Shown here in pieces: positions 28,588 through 41,210 of a stretch of 64,000 nt of DNA. How positions within the stretch are numbered: position 1 is the first letter of the stretch; each line of letters starts with the position of its first letter. The stretch spans positions 4,593,001-4,657,000 of the forward strand of contig JAPMAC010000197.1 of NCBI GenBank assembly GCA_028671895.1. The letters run 5' to 3'. A model generated the notes under the pieces. It ran no database searches. It was not told the origin of the DNA and worked only from the letters and a program-made list of their open reading frames with translations. The position numbers and the translations under genes are program-made. The DNA is from Oenanthe sinensis. Lineage: Eukaryota > Streptophyta > Magnoliopsida > Apiales > Apiaceae.

Positions 28588-30588
28588 GTTTTACTATGGT
28601 TACCCGGATATGAAAACTTGGCTAATTTCATTTGGCACAAGTACATTCAGTGTTCAAATACAAAGCCATGTAGTAAGTTTCATTGAAGAGATGTACAACA
28701 TCTCTATGCATATTATTGTTTAGTAAGCTTGAGTCGCCTTCCTTTTTTTTAAATAAATGCTAGACACGCTAAAAATTTTACTAAATTTTTTCTCATGTGT
28801 TGCGTGTAATTACAATTTTCTTAATAATAATATGAAATCCACTTACACATACCCACGAATTAAAATATGTCATTAAAATTTTTGAGAATATTTTTGCATA
28901 CCTAACACTACTCTTATAAAGAGTTGAAGAAAATGGACAAAAAAGACTAGCATTTTGGAGGGAAAAAAATGGATTCCTTTTTCGTCTCACATTTTTCATC
29001 AAACATATTAAGGAATTTAAGGAATAAGGGTAGTATATACTTTTAATAAAACAAATACAAAATAAAATTTTATATTGAAAACAATCCTAACCCAATCCCT
29101 TTTTCCGTAAAGCGGTGTATTATAAGTGATCTCAAAAAACTAGGGGTCGTTTAAATACATATTGTCTATGAATTTAAACATCCATAAATATTTTTAAAAT
29201 ATAATCATTTCTATCCGTTTATGGAACTGAGCCCTAAAATATATGTTTATGGATTTAAATACAACTTGTTAAATTATACTGTCGTGTGTTTATAATTTGT
29301 GAACAGTTCCGCAGCTGAAATTTTCGAAGATGATACCACATTTGCTCAATAAAATTTTACTAGTAATGATGAGAACGATAAGTAACACGTAAATAATATT
29401 GTCTATAAATATCTAGTTTTTTTTTCTAGGTACAATTATATAGATTTTGAAATATAAGAATAAAATATCAATTAAAATTACAAGAATACATATAGGATTA
29501 AACTGTGTCGATTAAAAATTTATGTTTCCTTAATGTACGAATTATACTCTACAGAAGTGCATCTTTATGTTCAGTGTTACATACATTAGTCTGAAGTCTC
29601 AACTCTCAACAGACTATCAGTCGTGATTATAAATTATAAGGATTCTGAGTATAAAAATGTAAAAATATATTTATAATTATATATTTGATTATAAATCGAT
29701 AAATACTCCCCTAATATTTTTGTATATAAAATGTTATTAAGGTCAGGCGAGGTCAACTTTAAAAATATTTTTCTCTCTAAATAAAGATAACCGCAACATG
29801 ATCAGAATTATAGTTTAAATACAAATAAAGTAATATAAAATATCTTATTAACAAATATATGTGGATAGGTTTCTATTAATTTTATCCGTCCCATACAAAT
29901 AATTCATCCTAATTATCACTATCTAAGATATTAAAAAAAGACATTTATTTAAAATTAATATTTTATTATTTTAAATCAAGATAAAACATCAAATAATATT
30001 TTAGATTGTTATTACTTTAGAATAATAGCAACATATCTATATTATAATATTAAAACCGAAATATTAAAAGTTTGGTAGTCCTTAGTCGGGTATTTGGGTT
30101 GGATAGTTATATTAGACCTAATTTTTAAATATTAATCTTGTAACTAAAATACATCTCACATTAATCTCTTAAATAAAACACATTTCTAAATAAAACACAC
30201 AAACATTTTCCTATTAAAATAAAAATAAAGTATATGAAAATTTATATAAAATATATACATAAAATATTAAATAAAAATTAAATTATTATTATAAAAAAAA
30301 TATATATTCAAATTATATAAAGAAAATATTAAAACAATTTGATCCATGTATCGCATGAGATATAAGCTAGTATAGATTATTTGGTCTTCCATGTTTTTAT
30401 CTTTAAAATGTAACATATATAACTTGTAACAGGGGATATAAGCTAGTATAGATTATTTGGTCTTCGATGCTTTTGTCTTTAAAATGTAACAGGTAGAACT
30501 TGTAATTATCAACAATTTTTGCCTGACCAGTCAACATATGGCAAACTGAACAAAATTGATATTTAAAAATCACAACTATAAAAAAAAA
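28588..30588. other. Intergenic, AT-rich, with a dispersed repeat near 28,760-29,005
   Basis: No gene was seen. 28,760-29,005 resembles, in inverse orientation, 38,050-38,370: both contain GATT(T/C)CATATTATTATTA and an AAAATTTTT-rich stretch, probably copies of one MITE family. A duplicated phrase at 30,365-30,400 and 30,432-30,490 (GATATAAGCTAGTATAGATT, TTGGTCTTC) marks a 67-bp tandem duplication. Confidence 0.45.
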
Positions 30589-30780
30589 GGGCTTTAAACT
30601 CCTGAGGATGACCTGAGGTAATATACCTGAGGTTAAACTAAAACTAAATAATAAAAGAGGGGTATTTATGTGAATGCATGAGGTGGGGAAGATATTTACA
30701 AATTTGACACTCAGCTTTACATACAAAATCATTATAACCTTAGGAACTTACCTAAGGTCATCCTTAGGAGAAGTTTTCTC
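30589..30780. mobile_element. Small MITE (192 bp), Mutator-like by 9-bp duplication
   Basis: Diverged terminal repeats are ACTCCTGAGGATGACCTGAGG on the left, and CCTAAGGTCATCCTTAGGAG on the right, inverted. Nine A bases flank both ends (30,580-30,588 and 30,781-30,789), so the duplication is low-complexity and weak evidence. No coding. Confidence 0.5.
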
Positions 30781-30815
30781 AAAAAAAAATTGTGCATACT
30801 TTTCAAGAGCCACAC

Positions 30816-31046
30816 TATGGGGCTGTTTGGCTGCAACTTTTTTCCGGAAATAAGCCCTTATTTCCGGAAAAAAGTAGGGATGTGTGTACTTTTTCTGAAA
30901 ATAAATAACTTATTTTTTTATTTTGAAAATAATATTTGGTTTTGAAATTCTAAAATAAATATTTATCTTTAAAAAAATATGAAAATATGTAAAAAAAATG
31001 AAAATAAAATAAGTTACTTATTTTAAGTTTAAGAAACCCCAAACGG
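30816..31046. mobile_element. MITE-like element with GGGGCTGTTTGG / CCAAACGGCC ends
   Basis: About 230 bp of AT-rich sequence lies between GGGGCTGTTTGGCTGCAAC and AACCCCAAACGGCC, imperfect inverted ends of the GTTTGG type common in plant hAT-like MITEs. ACTAT lies on both sides. It is downstream of the MCA gene 3' end. Confidence 0.5.
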
Positions 31047-31298
31047 CCACTATATATATCTTCACATCCAAAAGATTAACAGAAACATTATAGGAAATAG
31101 AGCAAAAGTTTAGAATTGTAAGCCTCTACAAGTAATAAAGCTAACTTTACACTGCTAAGTTACACACAAAATCTCTAAAATTATCCCGACAAACGACCAC
31201 TGATTACAGCTATGATGAGGAGCCTGGATTTCTCACATCCTATAAATGTTACTACCTATAGTTTATGGACTACGGTACTGCTCATATGTGTATTTTCT
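31047..31298 (-). other. Probable 3' untranslated region of the MCA gene
   Basis: This is unique-looking sequence between the stop codon of the MCA gene (31,299) and the MITE at 30,816-31,046. I did not find a clear AATAAA on the minus strand. The transcript end is therefore unplaced. Confidence 0.4.
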
Positions 31299-34200
31299 CT
31301 ATGATTCCATGTATTGAAAAGGTGGGGGGCTCGTTTTAGTCTGCTCCGGGCCTGCAGAAAAATACTAAAATTATTCATGTTGTCAAAATACCTTAGACTA
31401 ACTCGTACACTGTACATAAATAATTTATAGGATTGCAGATGAATTTGAGGGAAAAACCCTTCATTCCAGGATAAATATTCTTTATTTCAACTTGTGAGGT
31501 CAACTTGTCTATCTAAAAGAATTGATTTCCTTTCGAATATTAAGATCTTACAAGGTGACTATATAAATTTGAGCTACATGTTTTATATAAAATATAGAGA
31601 GTGAAAGAGCAAGACAGCCAGAACATACATTCTCCACATAACAACATACCTTGAATTCCACGACTTTCTGCTTCTCTCCATTCTTGAACAAGTGCGCAGC
31701 AGCAACACATTAAATGTGACAGAAAATCATCAAAGAAACCTCCCTGAAAACAAAGTAAAGAAAGGTATGCACAGAAAATGATCAGTATTTTCGAAAAGTT
31801 CGGGTTGCAAACAAGATATTGCATCTAAGGTTTAAAGGTGTTACCCTGATGTTTAGCATCTTTCGTAGTTTCCGTCTGATGCAACAAGTATAACAACAGC
31901 AGGAAAGTACCAAGGAATAAGTCATGATTTGATTACAGGCTTCTGCTGAAGCTGATTACAAGAGACAAAAAATTTAGTTTTCCTGAGACAAAAACTATAC
32001 GCAAATATTTGATAGTATCCGAGTTCTGCAGTTCAAACTCCAAGGAACACATTTTGCATGCAAATAACTATACCTCTGCATCTAGTCACTCAAAAGATTG
32101 TAGATACTAATCCAAAAGATCACACGTCAGTATGATATGTCCTTTTATATTTTAGAGAGCTTGGGCCATCATAATACCAACTGCCTTGACAGGTATTATG
32201 CTACAAGGTTATGCTCATATAAACGCATAACAATTTGGATATTTGGGAGCAACTGCAGACGCAAACTGATTTCTGACACTAAAAAAAAATTGAGAAAGAG
32301 AACAAAAACTAAATAATATGAGGAAGCAGAGGAAGACTGGAATCTGAATTTAAGAAACCATAAAAATGTTATCAGATGCTAAAGGGAAAGATTGAAATAT
32401 GATACTGGCCTGTGTAACAAATTTGAAGAAATTATGAAGAGAAAAAAACGCAGATAGCTTCAATGTGCAACACTATCTCATGAGAATATTATGATAGAAA
32501 TTAAAATATCCGGAGCAACTAAGGGAACCGCAGCAAAACAACATTGAGAATCATTGGAAGAGAATAAGTGCATGTGTTTGGCTTTATAACTAAAAAACTG
32601 TTTTCTGTTTCTATAAACATAAAAACAGTTTTCAGAAAACAAATGTGGTGTTTGATCTTGTTTTAAAAACAGTTTTTAGAAACTAAATAACTACAAAATA
32701 GTTTTAAAAAACTGAAAACAGAAAACATGAAAATGTTGTTTTCTAAAAACAATACCAAACACCACCTAAATATTCAAACCCCCGAAACTAATTATAGTGC
32801 AGATGCATCTCATGTTTCTTCTTTATGTGTTCTATTCAATGATCAAGTGGGGTAGTGCTAAGTGACTGGAGTTTCATGAGTTCAAGCTCAGAGAGAAGAA
32901 AGAACTCACTTCGGTAAATGACATGGAATGTAGAGTATTGTTTTTGCATCTTTACAGAAAAGGTCTCCAATTAGCAAAACATGAGGCAACATTGAAAACC
33001 CGGCATGATGAGGAGCTCGGACTACACTTTCTAATTACTAAGTGCTGCACACAGATATAGTCAAGCACTCATACACAACATAGTCTTGAGCTAAACCCAA
33101 CTAAAACAATAGAACTTGAGTACATAGAACTATCACTATTATACAGTTCTACTCAATATACTGAAAAAGTTTACTCAAATATATTAAGAAGTGCACCACT
33201 TCCATATTTTGATAGGAATAAAAATTAAGTTAATTGGTCAGAGGCTAATTAAACATTTAATCACAATTAATATGCACTAAACTTAAGTTTTGATTTATAT
33301 ATATAAGCTACTTACACATGTATTTGCCATTTGCCACGCTAGCAATCCTTGAAAATGTCCCGCAAGGAAAGAAAAAGGTTTTAAAACCTGCAAAGCATGG
33401 ATTAAAATATTTTAATATGCTTATTTGAATTAGCAATGCTCAAACACTTCCAAGAAATTAATAAACTAATTAGTATACAGTTGGTATACATTTTTCAAAG
33501 CCTATGATTGAAAAGTTATAATATGTTTTAGGCTACGAAACAGCTCACTGACCTACCCACTTTTTTACGAGTAGTTCCTTTATATTTTATAAACAAGAAA
33601 AGGAGTGGAAGATGCAATTTGATTCAAGCAAAATGCATAAATTCAAGGAAACTTTGCTACCTTATGTATCACCCATACAATATATTTTTCTTGCATATTG
33701 CAGGCTTACTAAAAAAATTATCTAGTGAAGACCTTTACCTGAGATTTAGCACCAAATTTTTTGATGCAACATAACGTATATAACCTAGATTGATGTGACA
33801 TGACATGTGCTTGTCCAATAGAGGATTATGACACGACATCGAGAACATTCCAAAAGGAACAACACCAAGTACTTCCAAGTCATATATATCTAGTCTACCG
33901 ATTGATGTGACCAGTCCACAAGCTCAACATGCTCCAAAATATATATGCAGCACATCAAATGCTTCAATGAAATATTTGAGTGGGCCTAGGCTGATCGGAT
34001 ATGCGTATAGACACAATATGGATCCAAGTGTTGCTCAATATTTTAAAAAATTGGCGATACGGGATAAAATATTGTAGCAAATATGAAACATAATACTCAG
34101 ATTAAACATGAACTTGTAAAGGTCTTAGCATATTCCAGATAGTTTGTGGTTATTAGTTACCCAAAACAAATTACAGCTGTTTTTATAAAACCTCTTATAT

Positions 34201-37200
34201 TCGATTTCTACTATCAATACACCTCTCAACATCAATACCAAGTAGTGTCTTTTTCTATTCTTTGTTTTCTCTCTTCTTTTTTTTTTAATTTTGCATTTTA
34301 AGTTTATCTCATATGAGATTCGTCAAAGTTTCTTGGATCTACACACAAATAAGTGTCGTGTTGTGCATGCCACACGTGTAAAGCGGCTGAAACAAAGAGG
34401 CAGAGTAAGACAGGGGTGAGTAGTATCATGGAAGAATAGGGGTAACAAGAATATAGTAGCCCGATGGATATTTAAATCAATGATCCAGAATCTATATATG
34501 GCTAGCCTCGCTATGAGAGAGTATAAAGTAAAGGGCAATATTATTTAGGATTACACTCCATATAGAGCCCTACATCATTTTTCCTTAACCCCTGAAAGAA
34601 TATAGTAGTCCAATGGATATTTAAATCAAAGATCCAGATTATATATATAGCTAGCCTCGCTATAAGAAGGTATAAAGTAAACGGCAATTTTATTTAGGAC
34701 GACACTCCACATAGAGCCCTACTTCAATTTTCCTTAACCCCTACAAGAATGTAGTAGCTCGATGGATATTTAAATCAAAGATCCAGAATCTATGTATGGC
34801 TAGCCTCGCTATGAGAAGGTATAAAGTGAAGGGAAATGTTTTTTAGGAAGACACTCCATATAGAGCCCGACATCATTTTTCCTTAACCCCTAAAAAGTCA
34901 ATTCCACCAACATTCTGCTAGAATATTTCGTAGCCTAAAAAAATAAATACAATATATTAAGTGATTTAAATTAACAATATAATAAAATAAAATACCTACT
35001 ATAGTCTTTTAGCACTTACAAGTTACGCCTAGTTCACCCACGGTGTTAAGAAAATTTTTACAGGCAAAGCAGGGATCCAATATGAAACTAGATGAAGCAT
35101 GTCCAGTAAATATTGCCAATAATTAGTGCACGTAAACTACGATTGGAATTTACAAGTTCAATTTTTAAGTTACATATTCTGAAAATATAGAATATTACAT
35201 AGAATTTATAATTAAATTACTCTTCTCCAATTCAACACAACAGTTGACTAAAAACTTTTGCTTGCACCTAAGGCAATTCAGTAACCATGCTTTGGAAATG
35301 ATTTTTCACAAATTAAGTCACGACCTCGGAATCTCAGTCGTCTGAAATCTTTTGCTTGCACCTAAGGCAATTCAGTAACCATGCTTTGGAAATGATTTTT
35401 TCACAAATCAAGTCACGACCTTGGAATCTGAGGTTCAGACACATCATCATCCCGCGCCCCAACCACAGAATAATAAAGACACTTATAGATCACTGAACAA
35501 AACTACACTCTAAAGTACCCCTATAAATTTTCAGCTCCAACATGAATAGGTAAAAGGGATTTAAAAATCAAAATAATTAAAGTATCTATTCACCAAGTCT
35601 TTATATGAAAGAATGCACATACACAGACTAGGTTTTGAACAACAGCCAAGTAAATCTGAATGCCACTCTTCTATCTTCTGTAGATCTCTTGTAGACAGCA
35701 CATCATGCCCTGATGAAAATGAAGAAGTGTTTCTGCACAAAATCATATGGTAACTGAGGAAAACAAACCAAAGTTATAGTGTATATGCAGAGGAGATCTG
35801 GCATCTTTCACCATTAGGAAGACATTAGAGGTTGGAATATAATCATAGAAAGGTGATGCGGGTAAAATAGTTGTATTACTTTTATATACAAAAATCTGGC
35901 AGCTTGTAAGTTCTTCACTACTGTACCTGAAACTTCAGACTAATTAATACAACTGCAGGGTATATTGACATGCTTCAACATACCACCAGACTAGCTATCA
36001 AAAAGGGGTGGTTCTATTTTTATGGCCTTTACATAAACATAACATGCAATTAAAGGAAACAAAAATAAAGAAAGCTGCTGAAACACAGGAAACCAACCTT
36101 GGAGTTGAGTGTGCCTCCGCTTTGTTGGTATAGGCTACATCATCTTGGTCTGGGGCACTACTAATCACTAAATGATTTGGCTCTGGTTTACTAATATTTT
36201 TAACAGGCAAACTCTTCTCTGGTGATGAGTGTACTGCTACAGCTTCTGTGACATTAATCAGATGTTGAATTACTTCACATTGACTTGCATCTAAATGCAC
36301 TTGAGAACGTCGCAGTTCTAGCTGAAGCTTTTCATTTTCTTTTTGGATTGCTTCCTTAAAAGGCAAATCTGGATATGAACAAGAAAGGGTTTTTTTCAAA
36401 ACAACAGTGTCATGTTTCGAAGGCTCTCGTTTTAGAATAACATCTTGAACTTTTCTTTCATCCTCATCAAATGTATATTCACGCTGGTCCATGTTAATTA
36501 CTTCCATTCTTTCCTGCAAAATTAGAGTAGAAGCAGATATATAAATAAGCATAACAGTCATACTTCGAAAAAGTAGCCTATCCGAAAAATAAATTCCAAA
36601 AGAGAAAAGTAGGTCATAAATTTTACATGTCAAGAATAGCCCATGTCATTGTAAATATTAATGTGTTCATAAAAGGAGCAACTCTATTACTACTTGGACA
36701 GAGAAGTTATAATCCAACTTATTTTCATTAAAATTTTGAATTTGACTTGGGTCATCAACAACTAAAGAGGTTTATCAGGATAGAATATGAGAGTCTCACA
36801 AGTAACTATATCACTGCTATGGTCGATGAAGTACTTGTCAAGGAAAGGCATGCAATTACATCAAATTTCAACCTCTTAAGGTTCTTTAGAATGTTTACTC
36901 CTGTAGACAAAGATGCATAAATTGTATGAAACAAGATTTTAGTACAAAAGCTAAGCCGTCAGAATGTGAACACAGTTTTAGTAGTTGTTCTTCGCGGGAA
37001 TCTGTTTATCTTCTTAAAATTCCATGTAGAAAAACTATACTTCACAGTTCAAACACAAGCTCTACTTTCCACAATAACATAAAAGAAAGTTGGACTAGAA
37101 ACAATTAAAATAAAGAGTTTTCCTTTTGTCCTTACATATATGATATAATAGTGAGGAAAATTATCATAGGAGATTAGCAGCTTCCGATGTGTCATCAAAT

Positions 37201-37891
37201 TTTATGGTTTTATATTCAATGTTCTTTGTCATATCATGTCATGTGCCCTTGATCATACCATAAATCCATTTAGTGATTCCAAACGTAACTTATGACAAGT
37301 TCAATTCCAAGCATATATACAAGTTCAATAATTCTACAGTTGTCGGTCTAACCAGGCACATTCCAACACGAACAAGTGAATAACTTATTCAAAACATACA
37401 ACGAGAATCTAGCAAACAACAGGAATGTAGCAAACTAATCAACCACAAACACAATTCAAACAATAAACATAAGAATAAAATACCCTGATTCGCTTATTAT
37501 CGACAAGAGTAATAAGCGGAATAATCTTCAAATACTGATCAATCTCAGTTTGAGCTCTTCTAAACTGATAAACAATATTCCAACCCATAGCAAGCAAGTA
37601 AAAGAAACTCCTATATCGACAACTCTCAACTAACACATATGATCTCTTTAGCGATTCCTCGAGTAATTCCAATGGTTCTCGGGTTTCAGGGTAGTTTTTA
37701 AGCTCAGAAATGTTGAGTTGTTGCAACAAATTCCCAATCAATTTCAGATGCAAAGCAAATTGCTTACAATTCTTCTTGTGCATTCGAGCAGTGTTAGCTG
37801 CTTTGGCAATCAATCCAATTAAAGCAACAGCATCTAGGCCTGTTAATTGAGCAACATTGGCAATATCCCCTAAATTGTCCCAACTTGCCAT
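31299..37891 (-). CDS. MCA: MCA-type mechanosensitive Ca2+ channel protein, 7 exons, 419 aa
   Basis: Exons (minus): 37,891-37,484; 36,513-36,098; 35,732-35,623; 33,387-33,316; 31,951-31,845; 31,743-31,650; 31,351-31,299. All introns are GT-AG and phases agree; the total is 1,260 coding bases. The protein matches MID1-complementing activity proteins (plasma-membrane Ca2+ influx on mechanical stress) end to end. Residues 1-136 include VAQLTGLDAVALIGLI; D20 corresponds to the Asp21 known to be essential in Arabidopsis MCA1. A charged coiled-coil region (137-275) contains MDQREYTFDEDERKVQDVIL. A C-terminal Cys-rich PLAC8-like part has GCCSKPSLCFKTFFFPCG (304-321), SCCCYTCC (352-359) and MCCCCALVQEW (383-393). 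It ends PPPFQYMES. The length equals the family's usual ~420. No disruption was seen. Introns 3 and 4 hold repeats and a MITE. Confidence 0.96.
32574..32762. mobile_element. MITE in MCA intron 4
   Basis: GTGTTTGGCTTTATAAC at the left and ATACCAAACAC at the right are inverted ends. The inside is repeated AAAACAGTTTT/AGAAAAC that can fold on itself. 189 bp, no coding. It lies in the 1,364-bp intron between exons 4 and 5 and away from splice sites. Confidence 0.6.
34448..34893. repeat. Three tandem 149-bp units in MCA intron 3
   Basis: Units starting at 34,448, 34,597 and 34,746 share GAATATAGTAG, ATGGATATTTAAATCAAAGA, GCTAGCCTCGCTAT and CCTTAACCCCT. Spacing is exactly 149 bp twice. The copies differ by point changes only. 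Confidence 0.9.
35255..35442. repeat. Two tandem 94-bp units in MCA intron 3
   Basis: CTTTTGCTTGCACCTAAGG to the ATCTCAG/ATCTGAG end is duplicated with period 94 (starts 35,255 and 35,349). The second copy has one extra T and a few substitutions. Confidence 0.9.
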
Positions 37892-40080
37892 GATTAAAAA
37901 CCCTAACTAGAGCTCTAACAAATAGACAAGACTGTTGTGTATGTGCATGTAAGTTAATGTAGTTTAATCATGGTTGGGGTGGGTGAATAATTAAACAAAA
38001 ATGCCAGATACTCAAAAAAATTATTCCAAATTTTGTATGAAATGATGAGTTGTAATTTTTCTATAATAATAAAATGAGGTTCGCGTGTATATATATATAT
38101 ATATATGCGTATAAGTTAAATGTCATGTCACATTATTTAATAAAAAAATTTGGGATAATATTTGGGGTCTCTAGCATTACTCTTAAATGTAGAGTAGTGT
38201 CAGGCACCCTAAAAATTGTCTCAAAAATTTTCCCAAATAATATGGCAGTTGTTTTGATTTGTTGTCTCATATATATTCACGCGGGATTCCATATTATTAT
38301 TAGGAAAATTATCATAATCGGAAAAATTTTAAAAAAATTTTGGGGTCTATAACATTTCTCTTAAATCTAAGATAGTGAGGAAATGTTATAATTAAGGTGT
38401 AGTAGTGAGCAATTTTGGGATGAGAAATGCCTGGTCTAATCCCGTTCACGAATTAAAATAAGTCACGAGTCACGGTTATTTGGGAAAAATTTGCGATTAG
38501 TTCTGGCTTCTTAACATTGCTCTTTTGGGACGGTATAAGAATTCCATACATTTCGAAATAATTCTTGTTTTGGTTTTCAATTAATATTATTTTTTTAATT
38601 ATTTTAGATAAAAATATTATTTAAACTACTTTCTAGAAAAGAAAAAATTTAAAAATAAATTTTAAAGATAATTACTTTATTTGTCCCTATTTATTTGTCA
38701 TTTTATTTTTTGTACACTCATATTTATTTATTTTTTATTGTAACGTAAAAATGATATATAATTAAAAAATTTTAAAATTATATATTAAAAAAAATATATA
38801 TAATTTACTTTAAAATATATATTTATTATTATTTTTTAAAATTATAAAAGAATAATTTTTTATTTTTCAACAAAAATTAACTAATTAATTTAACTTTAAA
38901 ACAATTAAAATAAACTTGTAAAAAAAACGAAATGAATATTTTTTACAATCACAAATTATATAAAAAAAATATTTAAATCCACACTTGTTTCGAAACAAAA
39001 TTAGGAGTTGCGTGTACATTGTTGCTGTGTTCGGATGGGATAGTATATGCCAAATATAGTATCGTTCGGTGTGAATTTGCCCGGATATACTTGGGATATT
39101 ATATATGGGTTTTGGTCCGGAAGTGCTGGTTGACAATGAAAAATCATTCATTTGTATTTTCTTTTTCGGAAATATCAAAAAACCCTAGCTATTCTTTCAT
39201 AAGCGCGGATAGATAGTGTGACCCTTAAATTAATAAAAAAATTTAATATTTATGTTATCCGCAAAAAATTATACTTAGCAAAAAAATGATTATGAGAAGC
39301 GAAGGACCCATTATATATACACCACTCAATGCTTTCTACAAAAACATGAAATGTGTTGTGGGTAAGAGTAAGTACAAAAGTTTCCTTATATGATGTCCTA
39401 AGTTATAATATAAGGAATGTAACAAAAAATGTTATTCCAACAGTTCCCTAATTCATCCTTAAATGTTAGGACTTCCCTCTTCTCACATATTTTTAAGGAT
39501 GTCGTAGTCATTCCTTACTTGATTTTTATTAATAAAAAATCACTTTCCCTCTTTCCCATGCTTATTTTTTGTTTCCCTCATCTTTTACAATTCAAATATA
39601 TTAATATTTTTAATATTATATTGATATTTCCCCGGTTTAAAGTCGTTTGAACATATGTAGGTATTTCTTTAGTAAAAAGATTATTTCGATTTTCTTATAG
39701 GCCGAAACAATAATCGTAAACTTTTTTATCAGAACTTGTCGATGTTGAGACTAAAGTTTTGACTTCAAATAAATTCAAACATAATATTCTAATTAAATAA
39801 TGACGATGATATTCATAGAATATTTTTAGTTGAATTAAAATACATTTAAGTTATCTATTTAATTAAAACAATAAAAGGTTTTTGGGATAAAATATATATT
39901 TTGTATATAGGTAAAATTTTATTGAAGATAAAAATATATTTAGAAAATATATTATAAATTTATTTCCTTGAAAACCTTTAAAAAGAACACTTTTTTAAAT
40001 TAATATGATATTTTATGTTACATAAAAGTAATGTTAAAAATATTGTGTTTGTTTGTTTTCAATTTTTACCTCAAAATATA
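37892..40080. other. MCA upstream intergenic region
   Basis: This is the promoter side of the MCA gene. The ATG at 37,891 is preceded by leader TTAATCATGGCAAG-type context, and no clear TATA box was seen. It contains an (AT)n run at 38,088-38,106, and a dispersed repeat at 38,050-38,370 related to 28,760-29,005. Very AT-rich sequence (38,560-38,990) and further AT-rich sequence fill the rest. I see no gene. Confidence 0.5.
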
Positions 40081-40337
40081 GTGGTCCTGTCTGGCAATTA
40101 ACGGTTAGCTGTTAGCTAGAGCGGATTGAATTAGCTGTTTTGACTAACTGATTTGAATAGTTATTTTCACTAATGGATTGGATTAACTATTATAAAAAAA
40201 TTGTTTGGTAATAAACTGTTTGAATTAGCTTTTTGTATTTAAACTAGGCACATGACAAACCTTTAATGCAAAAATCTCTTAAAAGTAGATTTTTCAAAAT
40301 CAGTTTTTTCACCTCAATCAGCTAACTACCAAACACA
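40081..40337. mobile_element. MITE-like element with GGTCCTGTCTGG / CCAAACACAC ends
   Basis: Left GTGGTCCTGTCTGGCAATTA and right AGCTAACTACCAAACACACA pair as imperfect inverted ends. Internal TAGCTGTT/AACAGCTA-like words suggest fold-back. About 257 bp, non-coding. Confidence 0.45.
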
Positions 40338-40414
40338 CATATTAGATGATTCACTTGGACAAATCTCTAACTTACCTCAATCCTCTAGTTTCTACTCAAA
40401 CTTCTAACTTAAAA

Positions 40415-40920
40415 TATTGGTGAGATTACGAAATTGTATGAACAAAAGTCATGATAACTCAACATTAGAACATGACATGTAAAAAATACTACGTCTACAC
40501 GAAAATAAGGAAGAAATGAAGATAAGCGTGTCGAGGTAATAGAGAATGAAGTATTCAAGATTGTGGTAGTAATGAAGACGTTGTCGAAGTACTAGAAAAA
40601 ATTCCAGTGAAAGTACTATGCTTATTGATAATCAGTGTTTAAAGCAATGCAACAGTCAAAGTTTAATTAACTATAAAAGAATAGAAGTCAAGAGAATTTG
40701 ATTCAGTGTTAGTCATTTGTGAACTAGACCAGTGCACTAAGCGTCAGAACAACAAGAAAAGAAATACCTTGACTCATCATAAGAAAATCAATTGATCAAG
40801 CTAGAGGGTGAAAACTAAGTGGTATATACTTCAAGTACCTCAAGAAACAGTTTAAGGCAAGTATAACTACTTTTATTGTTCCTATACACTACAAGCAATG
40901 TAGGAGGCGCAACAAAACAC
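40415..40920 (+). mobile_element. Family F LTR, 5' fragment
   Basis: It begins TATTGGTGAGATTACGAA (mutated TG) and matches the start of the other family F LTRs through GATAACTCAACATTAGAAC, GTAGTAATGAAGACG and AGTGCACTAAGCGTCAG. It stops at 40,920 where the family A LTR was inserted; its remainder is not found on the far side. GTAGGAGGCGCAACAAAA near its end starts the GGCGCAACAAA array seen in full at 52,900-53,220. Confidence 0.75.
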
Positions 40921-41210
40921 TATTTTCCCAGTTACACAAGTAGAAAGGGGGGTTGAATACTTGTGTGCAATTTTTTCTTATTTTAAAATCAAACGTAAAA
41001 GATAATTGCTTCGAATGATTAACAAAGAACATCACAAAGATATGAATGAATACTGTTTGTATTATTGATATATGAGTACAAACTCTCCTAAGGTGTACAC
41101 AAACCCTAGCAGCTTCTGGGTGTTTTCACAACAACTCTCTCTATCTCTATACTCTCTCAAAATTCAACAAATAATATTAGGTTAAATGGAATGTTTATAT
41201 AGAGAGTTGC

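Noticed and set aside
27637..30780. One 3.1-kb transposon (Pack-MULE) carrying the RING gene
   Set aside because: The inverted 31-bp ends match well, but the outer 9 bases do not (TATATAAAA versus AAAAAAAAA). The right end is better explained as part of the 192-bp MITE at 30,589-30,780.
38088..38106. (AT)n run as a regulatory site of the MCA gene
   Set aside because: A simple microsatellite about 200 bp upstream of the ATG. Nothing else suggests a specific function.
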